From NCBI RefSeq assembly GCF_023618015.1, contig NZ_JAJKBJ010000006.1, positions 107,941 through 171,940 on the forward strand: a DNA stretch of 64,000 nt, in the 5' to 3' direction. The DNA is from Legionella maioricensis. GTDB taxonomy: Bacteria; Pseudomonadota; Gammaproteobacteria; Legionellales; Legionellaceae. The notes under the pieces were generated by a model. That model was not told the origin of the DNA. It saw only the letters and a list, made by a program, of their open reading frames with translations, and searched no databases. This document shows positions 54,786 to 63,804 of this stretch, in pieces. The position numbers and the translations under genes were made by a program. Numbering within the stretch: the first letter of the stretch is position 1; every line of letters starts with the position of its first letter.

Positions 54786-56267
54786 ATGACTCAAAATAAA
54801 CCTGATTTAGCACATTGGTTTATCACTGATGATTATCGAGCTTTGGCGAAAATCAAATTTCAAGTGAAACAATTGGAAAGCCGACTCAACAAATATTTGA
54901 ATGTTGAGAGTGACTTCAAATTTTTTCCTGCTGAAGCCAATACCTTGTGTCACGCCTTGGCTCACAAATATCTTGATTATTTAAAATTGATAGATGAGAG
55001 TAAAAAAAATGTGTGCTCTGAATTACCAATGCCAAACCAACTACTAAATTGGCAAAAACAATATCAGTTAATTCTGCATCTGAAACAGCAATTATCTAAA
55101 ACGACCCATTTGGAAGAGGAATGTCAACTCATCACTGAAATTGCCTCCCTTTATTATCATTTTAATCAATTAACTGCCCCTCCTTTACTGTCCAATACAG
55201 CCAGTGAGCATTCTGAGGAATTGAAAAAGATATTTAGAAAAGAGGATCTGCAGTCCTGGTTGACCGCAGTTGTTGATTTTTGGAATGAAAGTAATGCTCA
55301 AAGCGTGGAACTATCGTCTTTATTTCATGAATGGAATCCACAACAGTTACAAGTCGCTCTGGATTATTTTTCTGCGCCAGAATTGGTCAATCTGGTCAAT
55401 GCGATGTTTTTCTATAAGTTATACCCAGATAAATTATTTAAAGAATTGATCCATCCGGAAAAATTGGTTTCAGTGCGCGCCCGCGTAGGTCTATTACATC
55501 ATTATATTGAACTATTAGAAAACCATTTATACAGCACTGCACTACAACAAGGACTAAAACCTGAAGTAGATTATTTATTGCATGGTGATGAGCTACCCCA
55601 AGGAATCATGATAGAGGTTGATGAAGAGTTTAAAGCGGTCATTCAAGAAGCAATTAAAAAGGTAAAAGTAAAATATACTCATGAAAGTGAGGAGCAGGTT
55701 ACCCTGGAGCGATTGCATGATTTGGGGCGAGCCTATAAATTCTGGTTTAATCCGAATCGACTAATTGATGCGGTTATGGTTTTACAGCAGCGCTTAGTCA
55801 AGGATGATATCGCTGAAGAAAACAAACTATCAGTATTCCGTCAGAAAATGATTCTTTTATATGAACAGCTCTCTACAACAGAGTGTCTCGATTTATACGG
55901 TTATTTTGCCAATAATGACAGTCGTTATTTACTGTATACTTTATTTACTATAGATAGAGGCCATCTTTTAGACTGGCTACCTGCACTCAATAGTATTGAA
56001 AAAAATGCGATTACTCGTGTATTTCAAGCATTACAATGCGTTATGGAAGCCTTACGAGATGAGTTGAAAATCAGACATGCGGCAACAGAACCCTATGTTT
56101 ATGATTTAGCAAAACAGCAAATTCATACGGGACGTCGTAATCGTGACGCGGTTTTTAGAATTATAGCTATTTATGGTAGTGAAACGGTCACTTTGAATAA
56201 CACGGTAGAAGAGTTATTTAATTTCATCGAAAATACAGGTCAAGAATCCCAAGAGACTGCGAAATGA
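54786..56267 (+). CDS. Large hypothetical protein, helical
   Basis: The ATG at 54786 is chosen because AGGAG lies 7 bp upstream; an earlier in-frame ATG at 54768 lacks one. The 493-residue product is helical with Leu/Gln/His-rich stretches and no membrane helix, signal peptide or motif I recognise. An acidic, regular helical pattern runs through residues 60-130 and 250-320. It is divergent from the regulator across 217 bp. Function unknown; a Legionella-lineage protein is likely. Confidence 0.6.
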   Translation: MTQNKPDLAHWFITDDYRALAKIKFQVKQLESRLNKYLNVESDFKFFPAEANTLCHALAHKYLDYLKLIDESKKNVCSELPMPNQLLNWQKQYQLILHLKQQLSKTTHLEEECQLITEIASLYYHFNQLTAPPLLSNTASEHSEELKKIFRKEDLQSWLTAVVDFWNESNAQSVELSSLFHEWNPQQLQVALDYFSAPELVNLVNAMFFYKLYPDKLFKELIHPEKLVSVRARVGLLHHYIELLENHLYSTALQQGLKPEVDYLLHGDELPQGIMIEVDEEFKAVIQEAIKKVKVKYTHESEEQVTLERLHDLGRAYKFWFNPNRLIDAVMVLQQRLVKDDIAEENKLSVFRQKMILLYEQLSTTECLDLYGYFANNDSRYLLYTLFTIDRGHLLDWLPALNSIEKNAITRVFQALQCVMEALRDELKIRHAATEPYVYDLAKQQIHTGRRNRDAVFRIIAIYGSETVTLNNTVEELFNFIENTGQESQETAK

Positions 56268-56287
56268 GGGGACGAAATAGAACTTAT

Positions 56288-58288
56288 TTAAGGCAAGGGA
56301 AGAAAGAGTTTTTTACCATAAAAATGTTTTAATTGTTGATACATTATATCCGCCGGTGTTTTTTGGGCAAAAGCATCATGCAGATCATCAGTCCATTCGC
56401 CGGTGGCCAAGTTTTGGATGACGGCGATATATGTTTTATCATCAGGGTAAAGTGCCAGCACCCAATTACCATCGATAATTCCATATAGTTTTTGTTGCTC
56501 GAAGAATTTTAATTTATTAGGCTTGATTTCAAGCTCACCGTTGTCTGGATTCACTTCGTAAAACTCCTTGCCTATTTCAATAGTTTTTTCTTTAGATAGT
56601 TTTTGATTAGGAAATATACCACTTTCTATAAAAAAGGCTCGTTCAGGCAAGCTTGCTTGTGGATTAAGTATGGCTGGTAACAGTGAAATGCCATCCATAT
56701 TGTGCGTATTATTTATGTGAAGAAAATCCAGAATAGTAGGCGCAATATCAATCAGTGCAATTCGTGTGTTTATTTTATGACTTGAAGTGACTATTTTGTC
56801 ATTTTCATAAATATTAAATGCCAATACACTATGATATTGGCGGGGACTTAAGATATCCGAGCCATGCCCAGCACTCTTATTTAATACGGTTGCTGTCTTT
56901 TTTTTAAGGTATTGCGCAAACCTGCTTGGCGGCAAACCTTGGTAATTCTGATAATTGGTCAGACGTGAATTTGGATAATACAGTGCTTCTCCATGATCAC
57001 TTAATATAATGACTAAGCTGTTAGTTAAATAATGATGTTTTTTTAAAAACTCAAAAAAAGAAAAAAATTGTTTGTCGACGCGCTGCAGGGCATCTTGATA
57101 CAAATGATCGCGCTTTTCGATACTGAACTCGTTATCCAATTCTTCCGGTGACGACACGGCCCAGGCATAAGGCCAGTGAGGAAGGGCAAAATGTACTGCT
57201 AAAAAAACAGGCTTATTCTGTTGAGGCTGAGATAAATCATTTTGCAGCTTTGCGCTAAATGTTCCAGGATAATAGGAAAAAAAGCTGGCCCGGCTACTGT
57301 AGTTATAGGGAAAAAGCTCGGCACTGATGCCGGAGTTGATTAGTAAATTACTTAGGGGAAAATCGTTAAATGTACCTAATAAAACATCATTAACCCCGAG
57401 CTTGGGGCCAATTATTTTTTTAAATCCTAAATCTTTATCGATACTGTTAAATCTACGATCATCTGTTGCATAAATGGTGTCATAGCCTAGTTTATCTAAC
57501 GTCCATATAATGCTTGCATCACTTTTCACAAAACGTCTAGGAACTAAATTTTCTTCTGCATGATGATGTTGCGTGTATAAACCAGTAAGCATGCTAGTCC
57601 ATGCAGGATACGTTCTCGCTAATGGACTAATGGCATTGGTAAATTGCATGCTGTTGTTCAGGAGTCCTGTAAGAAAAGGCATGCTCTCTTCATTAATACT
57701 TTCAGGACTCAGGGAGTCAATACCAAGGATAATAATATTCGGTTTGGAATGAGCGCCCTGATCGTGAATGGGATTGGTATAATGAGTTATAAGCATAAAA
57801 CAAAAAACCGCCAGAAGTATTAAAACAAATCCGTACAGGTTCTTGCGATAAAAGAGACTGTTAATTACTAAAATACAGATGCCCAGTAATGAAAGAAATA
57901 ATAAGAGCAGAATAAAAAATTCAGAAACGGGAGGTGAGAATAATTTACTGAATACACTAAGAGGAAAAAAGTAAGCATTGGCACTTAATATGGCACAAAC
58001 AAATAATGACCAAATAATAATCAACCATTGCTCCGGAGAGAAATAATGCCAGGTCCTTTTGAGTATCCCCATAAGCAATAGAGTTTGGATTAGTGATAAA
58101 AGAATATAGAGGGTGAGATGAATACCTAATGTCGCAAAAATTTCGAGATAAACCCTGATGGGGAGTTTAACTGCGCTAGTAAAACCACTATTTTGCGAAT
58201 GGATCAGAATTAATTGCAAAACAAAAAAGCACAGATTACACAATAAAAAAAAACAAAAATGAGAAAAGGCTGGGTGCTTTTTTTTCAT
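56288..58288 (-). CDS. Membrane-anchored sulfatase/alkaline-phosphatase superfamily protein
   Basis: The 666-residue protein has about five hydrophobic helices in residues 10-170 and a large C-terminal periplasmic domain. The domain begins with the metal strand NIIILGIDSLSPESI; a Thr-rich nucleophile region ARTYPAWTSMLTGLYTQHH follows, and later come VIILSDHGEAL and HGSDILS metal ligands. The layout is like phosphoethanolamine or phosphoglycerol transferases and other envelope-modifying sulfatases. It overlaps the upstream DUF547 gene by 4 bp, so the pair is probably co-translated. Confidence 0.82.
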   Translation of the reverse strand: MKKKHPAFSHFCFFLLCNLCFFVLQLILIHSQNSGFTSAVKLPIRVYLEIFATLGIHLTLYILLSLIQTLLLMGILKRTWHYFSPEQWLIIIWSLFVCAILSANAYFFPLSVFSKLFSPPVSEFFILLLLFLSLLGICILVINSLFYRKNLYGFVLILLAVFCFMLITHYTNPIHDQGAHSKPNIIILGIDSLSPESINEESMPFLTGLLNNSMQFTNAISPLARTYPAWTSMLTGLYTQHHHAEENLVPRRFVKSDASIIWTLDKLGYDTIYATDDRRFNSIDKDLGFKKIIGPKLGVNDVLLGTFNDFPLSNLLINSGISAELFPYNYSSRASFFSYYPGTFSAKLQNDLSQPQQNKPVFLAVHFALPHWPYAWAVSSPEELDNEFSIEKRDHLYQDALQRVDKQFFSFFEFLKKHHYLTNSLVIILSDHGEALYYPNSRLTNYQNYQGLPPSRFAQYLKKKTATVLNKSAGHGSDILSPRQYHSVLAFNIYENDKIVTSSHKINTRIALIDIAPTILDFLHINNTHNMDGISLLPAILNPQASLPERAFFIESGIFPNQKLSKEKTIEIGKEFYEVNPDNGELEIKPNKLKFFEQQKLYGIIDGNWVLALYPDDKTYIAVIQNLATGEWTDDLHDAFAQKTPADIMYQQLKHFYGKKLFLPLP

Positions 58289-59142
58289 GAAGTACTGACA
58301 GCGGGACTGTTTATATGCCAGTTATAGATATAACTATCAATACTGTTCGTATGTTTTAGTTGGCTAAGCAGCGGCTCCTGTGCAAATTGTAGCAAATGAG
58401 TAATCACGTCTTGTTTGGTGCCGCCGAAGTCCTCTTCATACCAATCGTATAATTTAGAAATAATTAGCCGCCCCTCAATTACCTGAACTCCTCTGAGCGA
58501 ATTAATATAAGAGAGCGCTGCCTCATTCAATTGTTGTTCTATTAGTGCACCTTGATAAGCTTGTTTATTCAGATTAGGCGCACCTATGGTTGCATTATTT
58601 AATGCATAATGAGTCCGTGGGTCGTTCCAAATGGGACGAATAATGCGATTATTGATGTCGTCAAGGGATAACACACTATTATCAACGGTTACCAGATTTG
58701 CTCCCCAGGGACCGACACTAAATAAACCAGGGGAGATATTGATTTCCTGGATATTAGTAACAGGATAGTATCTGGCAACGGTATGCACTATCAGAGCATT
58801 ATGGAAATTGATCCAATAAGCTAATTGTTCGTTGCGGTTGTAATTATCAATATCTATTTGAGACATTTTTTCTATGTAGCTTTTTAATGACTCTAAATCT
58901 TTCTGAGTTAATTGTTCATAATTAATGAGGTTGATTTTTTCCTCATTGGTGATTACATAGTGATCAAGGAAGTCTTGCCATGCTTGATGAGAAATAACCT
59001 CTTTGGAGAGAGGGTTATGCACTTCCCATTTTGGCCATAGGCTTTTATGAAAAGATGCATGAGTCAATCCAGCAAAAAAAAGCATCAACAGGATTAAGCC
59101 AGAGCGTTTTATAAAATGATGTATAAATTTTATTCTAAACAT
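58285..59142 (-). CDS. Exported DUF547 family protein
   Basis: From the ATG at 59142 the product has 285 residues. It has a signal peptide (KRSGLILLMLFFAGLTHAS). DUF547 hallmarks are NRNEQLAYWINFHNALIV, SVLSLDDINNRIIRP and DPRTHYALNNATIGAPNL. The family is widespread and of unknown function, with a papain/transglutaminase-like look. The start overlaps the recR stop by 8 bp and its stop overlaps the sulfatase-like start, forming a recR-DUF547-sulfatase chain. Confidence 0.88.
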   Translation of the reverse strand: MFRIKFIHHFIKRSGLILLMLFFAGLTHASFHKSLWPKWEVHNPLSKEVISHQAWQDFLDHYVITNEEKINLINYEQLTQKDLESLKSYIEKMSQIDIDNYNRNEQLAYWINFHNALIVHTVARYYPVTNIQEINISPGLFSVGPWGANLVTVDNSVLSLDDINNRIIRPIWNDPRTHYALNNATIGAPNLNKQAYQGALIEQQLNEAALSYINSLRGVQVIEGRLIISKLYDWYEEDFGGTKQDVITHLLQFAQEPLLSQLKHTNSIDSYIYNWHINSPAVSTS

Positions 59143-59728
59143 TAATTGTTGCTCTATTACGAAGTGCACTTCCTATAGTATTACCGTCTAAAAATTCTAA
59201 TTCGCCTCCAGAAGGTATCCCATGAGCTAATTGACTGATATTGATGGTTTCACCACGCAAAAGTTGATGAATAAAATGAATCGTAGTTTGGCCTTCAACG
59301 CTGGGACTTAAGGCAAGAATAACTTCTTTAATTTCTTCCCTGATGATTAGGTTTTTAAGTCTGGGTAACCCAATATCATCGGGTCCCAATCCATCTAGAG
59401 GAGATATTTTGCCCATCAAAACAAAATACTTACCTTGGAAGGCATTGCTTTGCTCTATAGCTGATACATCAGCGGGGCTTTCTACCACACAAAGAACCCC
59501 CGGATCTCTATCAGGATTTTGACACAGATTACATAGGGTTTTTTCGGTGTAATTATTACATCGTTCGCAATGACTGATATCGTTCATTGCTTGCTCTAAA
59601 CAAGAAGCGAGGTGTAAGCCTCGCTGTCTTTGATGTTGCAGTAAATGAAACACCATGCGTTGTGCGGATTTTGGTCCTACGCCCGGAAGGCAGCGAAGTG
59701 CTTCTACCAAACGGTTTAGAGTATCCAT
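59135..59728 (-). CDS. recR: Recombination mediator RecR
   Basis: The 197-residue protein has an N-terminal helix-hairpin-helix (LPGVGPKSAQRMVFHLL). The zinc site is CERCNNYTEKTLCNLCQNPDRD-like with four Cys, and the Toprim domain (LCVVESPADVSAIEQS) and a C-terminal Walker-like segment follow. RecR works with RecF/RecO to load RecA on gapped DNA. It is in the conserved dnaX-ybaB-recR order, 8 bp after ybaB. Confidence 0.97.
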   Translation of the reverse strand: MDTLNRLVEALRCLPGVGPKSAQRMVFHLLQHQRQRGLHLASCLEQAMNDISHCERCNNYTEKTLCNLCQNPDRDPGVLCVVESPADVSAIEQSNAFQGKYFVLMGKISPLDGLGPDDIGLPRLKNLIIREEIKEVILALSPSVEGQTTIHFIHQLLRGETINISQLAHGIPSGGELEFLDGNTIGSALRNRATINV

Positions 59729-59736
59729 GGTTAGGC

Positions 59737-60072
59737 TTATTCCTCTTTATCGCCCATCAAGTCAGTTGGAATATTAAGGCCAGCTGTTAATTGGCTAATT
59801 TTATCTTTAGATACTTTTTCAATTTTTCGTACGGCATCATTGACTGCTGCAGCCACTAAGTCTTCTAACATTTCAACGTCTTCATCCATTAAGGTAGGTT
59901 TGATTTTAACTTCAGTTACATCATGTCGACCGTTCATTTTAATCATTACCATGCCACCGCCTGATTCACCGCTAACCACCAATTGACTTAATTGTTGCTG
60001 TGCTTCTTGCATGCGTTGTTGCATTTTTTGTGCTTCTTTCATCAGATTGCCAAGATTTTGATTGATGTCCAT
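59737..60072 (-). CDS. ybaB: YbaB/EbfC nucleoid-associated protein
   Basis: The 111-residue protein has a helical N-terminus ([20 protein letters not shown]), the central strand pattern [21 protein letters not shown], and [20 protein letters not shown]. This is the complete YbaB/EbfC pattern. It binds DNA as a dimer and shapes the nucleoid. It lies between dnaX and recR, as in most gamma-proteobacteria. Confidence 0.97.
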   Translation of the reverse strand: MDINQNLGNLMKEAQKMQQRMQEAQQQLSQLVVSGESGGGMVMIKMNGRHDVTEVKIKPTLMDEDVEMLEDLVAAAVNDAVRKIEKVSKDKISQLTAGLNIPTDLMGDKEE

Positions 60073-60104
60073 TGTTGCCTCGTTTATTTAGGTTAATTAC
60101 ATTA

Positions 60105-61793
60105 TTATAAGTCATCTTTGAGCGGGACAATAGAATTTTTGACCAATTCAGCTGAAAATTCTTTTTGAAGCTGTTGAAATAAAGGGTCATTATGTAAAGC
60201 CGTTTCTGCTTTTTGTTGTTTTTCCTGAGTTACCCGTTCTTTTTGCTGTGCAGGACTCGCTTGTACTGCCTCATCACTGTTCAGGGTGATTTTTACAGGG
60301 CTTTCGTAGTACCCAGCAAGCGCGGTTTCAATTCGAGTGAGAATGGTTGGGCTGAATAAGGACTGATGACCTTTCGCTACTCTTAAAATAATATCGCGCC
60401 CCTCTTTAGCAATAAACTCTGCATTTTCAATCGCATTAAGTGCTAAGCCTGTTAGTTTGAGCTGCGGTATAATATTGGCCCAATCAGTTGCTTTGTCGTT
60501 AGCAATAATCGGTTGTTCCATCACAACATCTGTTTCTTCTCTTTGCTCATTTATATCGACGGCATCTTCAACAATCGTATTATCAACAGCTGTATCATCA
60601 ATAAAGGGCTGGGCTTCTTCTTCAATTGTTTCCTGTGGAGCCTCTTCGTTAATTACAGGCTGGCCAACTGGATTGTTTTGCTGAAAAGCTAATGGTGGCA
60701 TAGTGGCACAAGGTGCTGGTCTAAAAGTTAACATGCGTAGCATCGTCATGTTAAAACCTATAGCCAATGTTGGTGCAAGATGAATTTCTTCACAGCCTTT
60801 TAAACCAAATTGATAGAATAATTGAATATCTTCTGCTGAAAATTGTTGCGCAAGGGACTTAACTTCCACTGATGGACTAATTAATGGATTGTGATCCCCT
60901 ATGTTTTGATAGACGGTAATCTGATGAAAATAATTAAGCAACTCGTCCAGAACATATTGAAAATGTCCTCCTTCAGTAGCAATTTGCTGGCTTAGAGTTA
61001 ATAACATAGTTGCATTTTGCTCTGCCAGGGCCTGAAGAATTTTTATTGCATAATCTTGTTGGGTATATCCCAAAATCATTTTTACATCACTGGCCTGTAA
61101 TCGTGCATCACAACTGGTAATGGCTTGATCCAGTAAACTTAATGCATCACGCATACTTCCATGCGCGGCTTGGGCCAGGATATTTAAAGCCTGGATTTCA
61201 TAATCCAGTTGTTCGTCTTGGAGAATTAGTTGTAGATGCTTGCTTATTAACTCCGCTGGTAGATGCTTGAGATTAAATTGCAGACAGCGCGATAAAACGG
61301 TAACCGGTAATTTTTGCGGATCAGTGGTCGCTAAAATGAATTTCACATGGGGGGGCGGTTCTTCCAGGGTTTTTAATAGTGCATTGAAGCTGTGCTGGGA
61401 GAGCATATGCACTTCGTCAATTAAGTAGATCTTAAAACGGCCACTAGAGGGTGCATATTGTACATTATCAAGCAGTTCACGCGTATCTTCTACCCTTGTT
61501 TTAGATGCGCCATCAATCTCTATTAGATCGATAAATCGACCTTGCTCAATAGCAAGACATGCATCGCATTGAAGACAGGGTTCTGAACTGATTCCTTTTT
61601 CACAGTTGAGTGCTTTAGCCAGAATTCGCGCAACACTGGTTTTACCCACACCGCGGGTACCAGTAAATAGATAGGCATGATGCAAGCGCTGTTGATTCAA
61701 CGCATTGATTAATGCCTTATTTATATGTTCTTGGCCAACCAGTTGGGAAAATGTGCGTGGTCGCCATTTACGGGCAAGGGCCAGATAGCTCAT
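60105..61793 (-). CDS. dnaX: DNA polymerase III subunits gamma/tau
   Basis: From the ATG at 61793 the product has 562 residues and begins MSYLALARKWRPRTF; a longer frame to 61832 would start inside the 4.5S RNA. The clamp-loader ATPase shows Walker A FTGTRGVGKTS, a four-Cys zinc site (LNCEKG...CLQCDAC), Walker B IYLIDEVHML and sensor 1 ILATTDPQKLPVTVLSRC. A Glu-rich linker (about 410-470) and a tau tail follow. No canonical A-AAA-AAG slippery heptamer was found in frame, so a separate gamma product is not predicted by this reading. Confidence 0.97.
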   Translation of the reverse strand: MSYLALARKWRPRTFSQLVGQEHINKALINALNQQRLHHAYLFTGTRGVGKTSVARILAKALNCEKGISSEPCLQCDACLAIEQGRFIDLIEIDGASKTRVEDTRELLDNVQYAPSSGRFKIYLIDEVHMLSQHSFNALLKTLEEPPPHVKFILATTDPQKLPVTVLSRCLQFNLKHLPAELISKHLQLILQDEQLDYEIQALNILAQAAHGSMRDALSLLDQAITSCDARLQASDVKMILGYTQQDYAIKILQALAEQNATMLLTLSQQIATEGGHFQYVLDELLNYFHQITVYQNIGDHNPLISPSVEVKSLAQQFSAEDIQLFYQFGLKGCEEIHLAPTLAIGFNMTMLRMLTFRPAPCATMPPLAFQQNNPVGQPVINEEAPQETIEEEAQPFIDDTAVDNTIVEDAVDINEQREETDVVMEQPIIANDKATDWANIIPQLKLTGLALNAIENAEFIAKEGRDIILRVAKGHQSLFSPTILTRIETALAGYYESPVKITLNSDEAVQASPAQQKERVTQEKQQKAETALHNDPLFQQLQKEFSAELVKNSIVPLKDDL

Positions 61794-61814
61794 ACATGTT
61801 TTCGCAATTTGGGC

Positions 61815-61924
61815 GGCAGCTCTAAGAGCCACACCTCGGCGCCCGAATCAATCGTTACCGCTGCTCCCTTCCGGGCCTGACGGGGTTCACAATCTATCGT
61901 CGCGTGGGGACCAATAGAGCCACC
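61815..61924 (-). ncRNA. ffs: 4.5S RNA (signal recognition particle RNA)
   Basis: On the minus strand the conserved SRP domain IV is read as CCGTCAGGCCCGGAAGGGAGC, followed by AGCGGTAAC: the GGAA tetraloop and asymmetric loop that bind Ffh. Flanking arms starting GGTGGCTCTATTGG and ending GGTGTGGCTC pair as in E. coli ffs. Ends are set from that comparison and may be off by a few bases. The 3' end lies about 21 bp before the dnaX ATG. Confidence 0.93.
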
Positions 61925-62129
61925 ATAGTTGAATTGCGAAGAGTAACAAAAAAAGAAGGCGATCGCCAGAGGTGACTTGAAAATGATTGCAAATATTCTT
62001 GGTCTAACATACAACTAGCTGGTAAAAGGTCCTATTCCTGGTAAAAAAATTGATTTATATTGTGCATTAATTCTCAAAGCTGTTTAAAATACAAGTTCAT
62101 TGATGCTAATAAATGGGGATGTTACTCCT

Positions 62130-62627
62130 ATGTTATACGTTAAGTGCCGCTTTTCAAATTTACTGGTGGCGTTATTATCACTACTGGTTTCCACAAGCAT
62201 TCACGCGGGCATTTCAGTTATTGTTTCTGCTCCACCACCAGCAAGGGAAATCATGGTTGGCCCACCTGGTTATACAAGCTGTTTTATAGTCCAACCGGGT
62301 TTTTACGATGGTGTTTGGCACCATAAGCACCGTGTATGTGAATATAATGGCGCTTCGGGCCAAAGAATTTGGGTTAATGGATATTGGCAATGCGGAAGTT
62401 ATCGTGCAGGCGGGATATGCACTGGTTGGCACTGGATTGGTAGTCATTGGGCAAACCGACATGACATGGGATTGTACAGAAGATCGTTACATGGACATAA
62501 TACGCATGTCCATGTACAAGAACAGAGACGTCGATATGAGCATGGTCATGGAAATGAACATGGGCATCGATACGAACATGGATATGAGCAAGGACATGGC
62601 GATGAACACGGACATGCTCATCGTTAA
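62130..62627 (+). CDS. Exported His-rich protein
   Basis: The ATG at 62130 gives 165 residues with a good signal peptide (NLLVALLSLLVSTSIHAG); upstream TTG/ATG options at 62100-62103 would lengthen the N-region. The middle has several W-x-G/W-x-x-G-x-W turns and four Cys, and resembles small YXWGXW-type exported proteins. The last 40 residues repeat HGHxxEHGH-type units with many His, suggesting metal binding in the periplasm. A hairpin terminator follows. Confidence 0.65.
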   Translation: MLYVKCRFSNLLVALLSLLVSTSIHAGISVIVSAPPPAREIMVGPPGYTSCFIVQPGFYDGVWHHKHRVCEYNGASGQRIWVNGYWQCGSYRAGGICTGWHWIGSHWANRHDMGLYRRSLHGHNTHVHVQEQRRRYEHGHGNEHGHRYEHGYEQGHGDEHGHAHR

Positions 62628-62635
62628 ACAAGATT

Positions 62636-62661
62636 AGCCCTTCTCTTTAAGCAGGAGGGCT
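62636..62661 (+). terminator. Rho-independent terminator
   Basis: AGCCCTTCT and AGGAGGGCT pair over 9 bp (one wobble) around CTTTAAGC, followed by a short T-rich end (TTTAT). It begins 8 bp after the His-rich gene. Confidence 0.7.
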
Positions 62662-62687
62662 TTATCGCTAAGACCAATAAGTTTTAT

Positions 62688-62813
62688 TAGGCAACGTCCC
62701 TGAAGTTTTTTTACTCACTAGCGCGGGAGAGGGGGTAGATCGAGGTAATCTCAGAGATCGGTGCATCATCTAAGAATGAGTGGTGTATAAAATAACTTCA
62801 GGGAGGTTGCCTA
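62688..62813. mobile_element. MITE-like element with 20-bp terminal inverted repeats
   Basis: The left end TAGGCAACGTCCCTGAAGTT and right end AACTTCAGGGAGGTTGCCTA are inverted repeats with one mismatch. The 126-bp element has no ORF. The repeats end in TA on both sides, as expected for a TA-targeting element, but a larger target duplication was not found. Confidence 0.65.
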
Positions 62814-62944
62814 GTGTTTTCAAGCCAATATCTACTCCTAATCTAATATATATAGATACTTCATTTCCAGAGCATGTTGTTTAAGAGCGCCTGGTGTTAA
62901 AATAATAAACAATTTTATTATTTACGACTTACAAGGTATATAAC

Positions 62945-63571
62945 ATGTCTAATAGAATTGAGATTACGGACATCACGTTAAATGAACTTGAACAGGTGGC
63001 GTCCACACTCTTTGATGCTTTTAAAAATGATTCATTAATACAATGGATCTTCTCTGATCAATCTGCCTACCGTGAGAAAGGGATTCTTATATTTCATACT
63101 TGGGTAAAATATTGCGTGCTATATGGAAAAGCGTTTAGGACCCAAAACTTTGAAGCTATAGCGTTACGTAAAATCCCCGGAGATACTCATTTAACCTTTT
63201 GGAGAATGTTTCGTTCTGGAATGTTAAGTACCCCAGGAATTTTAGGTAAACAAGCATTCAACCGCTTGATGCAACTAGATGATTTGACGATGAAAGAAAG
63301 AAAAAAGAATATGGGATCGCAACAATACTGGTATTGCTGGATGCTGGGAACTAAACCAGAATATCAAAAAAAGGGATTTGGTAAGGCCCTAATGCAACAT
63401 ACTTTTAATACAGCAGAATCTACTTTATTACCCTGCTATCTTGAAACTGCAAGTGAATCTGCAAAACAAGTCCATATAAAGAGTGGCTATAAAATACTAT
63501 CTGAAATCACCTTGCCGGAAAGCGACGTGCAACTTACTTCGATGATAAGAGCAACAGAACGAAAAAATTAA
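62945..63571 (+). CDS. GNAT family N-acetyltransferase
   Basis: The 208-residue protein has a C-terminal GNAT core: YWYCWMLGTKPEYQKKGFGKALMQH contains the acetyl-CoA loop (Q-K-K-G-F-G-K-A), and PCYLETASESAKQVHIKSGYKIL is the terminal strand-helix. The N-terminal 80 residues contain the ASTLFDAFKNDSLIQWIF segment common in this subgroup. The acceptor substrate is unknown. AAGG lies before the ATG. Confidence 0.88.
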   Translation: MSNRIEITDITLNELEQVASTLFDAFKNDSLIQWIFSDQSAYREKGILIFHTWVKYCVLYGKAFRTQNFEAIALRKIPGDTHLTFWRMFRSGMLSTPGILGKQAFNRLMQLDDLTMKERKKNMGSQQYWYCWMLGTKPEYQKKGFGKALMQHTFNTAESTLLPCYLETASESAKQVHIKSGYKILSEITLPESDVQLTSMIRATERKN

Positions 63572-63608
63572 TAACCCTTATTATTAAACTAATCCATCCT
63601 TCTTACCA

Positions 63609-63684
63609 CGTCATCTCGAGCGTAGCGAGAGATCCCAGAAACTCACCGTACTATTCCCCAGAGATCTCTGTGTTCGAGATGGCG
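63609..63684. repeat. Palindromic dispersed repeat, copy D
   Basis: CGTCATCTCGAGCGTAGCGAG and the inverted GAGATCTCTGTGTTCGAGATGGCG are the arms, the same family as copies A-C. It lies 38 bp after the GNAT gene in the final 429-bp non-coding stretch. Apart from this repeat and the microsatellite, nothing else is recognised there. Confidence 0.75.
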
Positions 63685-63740
63685 TAGTTGGAAAAATTAA
63701 TAACTGACTTCCAGGTTTGAGAGAAAGCAGTTAAAAATAT

Positions 63741-63804
63741 TAGATGTATAGATGTATAGATGTATAGATGTATAGATGTATAGATGTATAGATGTATAGA
63801 TGTA
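63741..63804. repeat. TAGATGTA microsatellite, eight tandem copies
   Basis: Eight perfect head-to-tail copies of the 8-mer TAGATGTA lie in intergenic DNA. There are no spacers, so it is not a CRISPR array. Perfect identity suggests recent expansion by slippage. Confidence 0.93.

Noticed and set aside
60105..61793. Programmed frameshift in dnaX
   Set aside because: The A-rich stretches were read in frame and none forms the A-AAA-AAG heptamer with a following hairpin.
61794..61832. Upstream extension of dnaX to a GTG at 61832
   Set aside because: The extension lies within the 3' arm of the 4.5S RNA; the ATG at 61793 opens with the conserved DnaX N-terminus.
62308..62637. Alternative frame over the His-rich gene
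   Set aside because: Its Met/Asp-rich repeats are the shifted reading of the His-rich codons; the other frame has the signal peptide.
63741..63804. CRISPR array
   Set aside because: The repeats are contiguous 8-mers without spacers and no cas genes are present.
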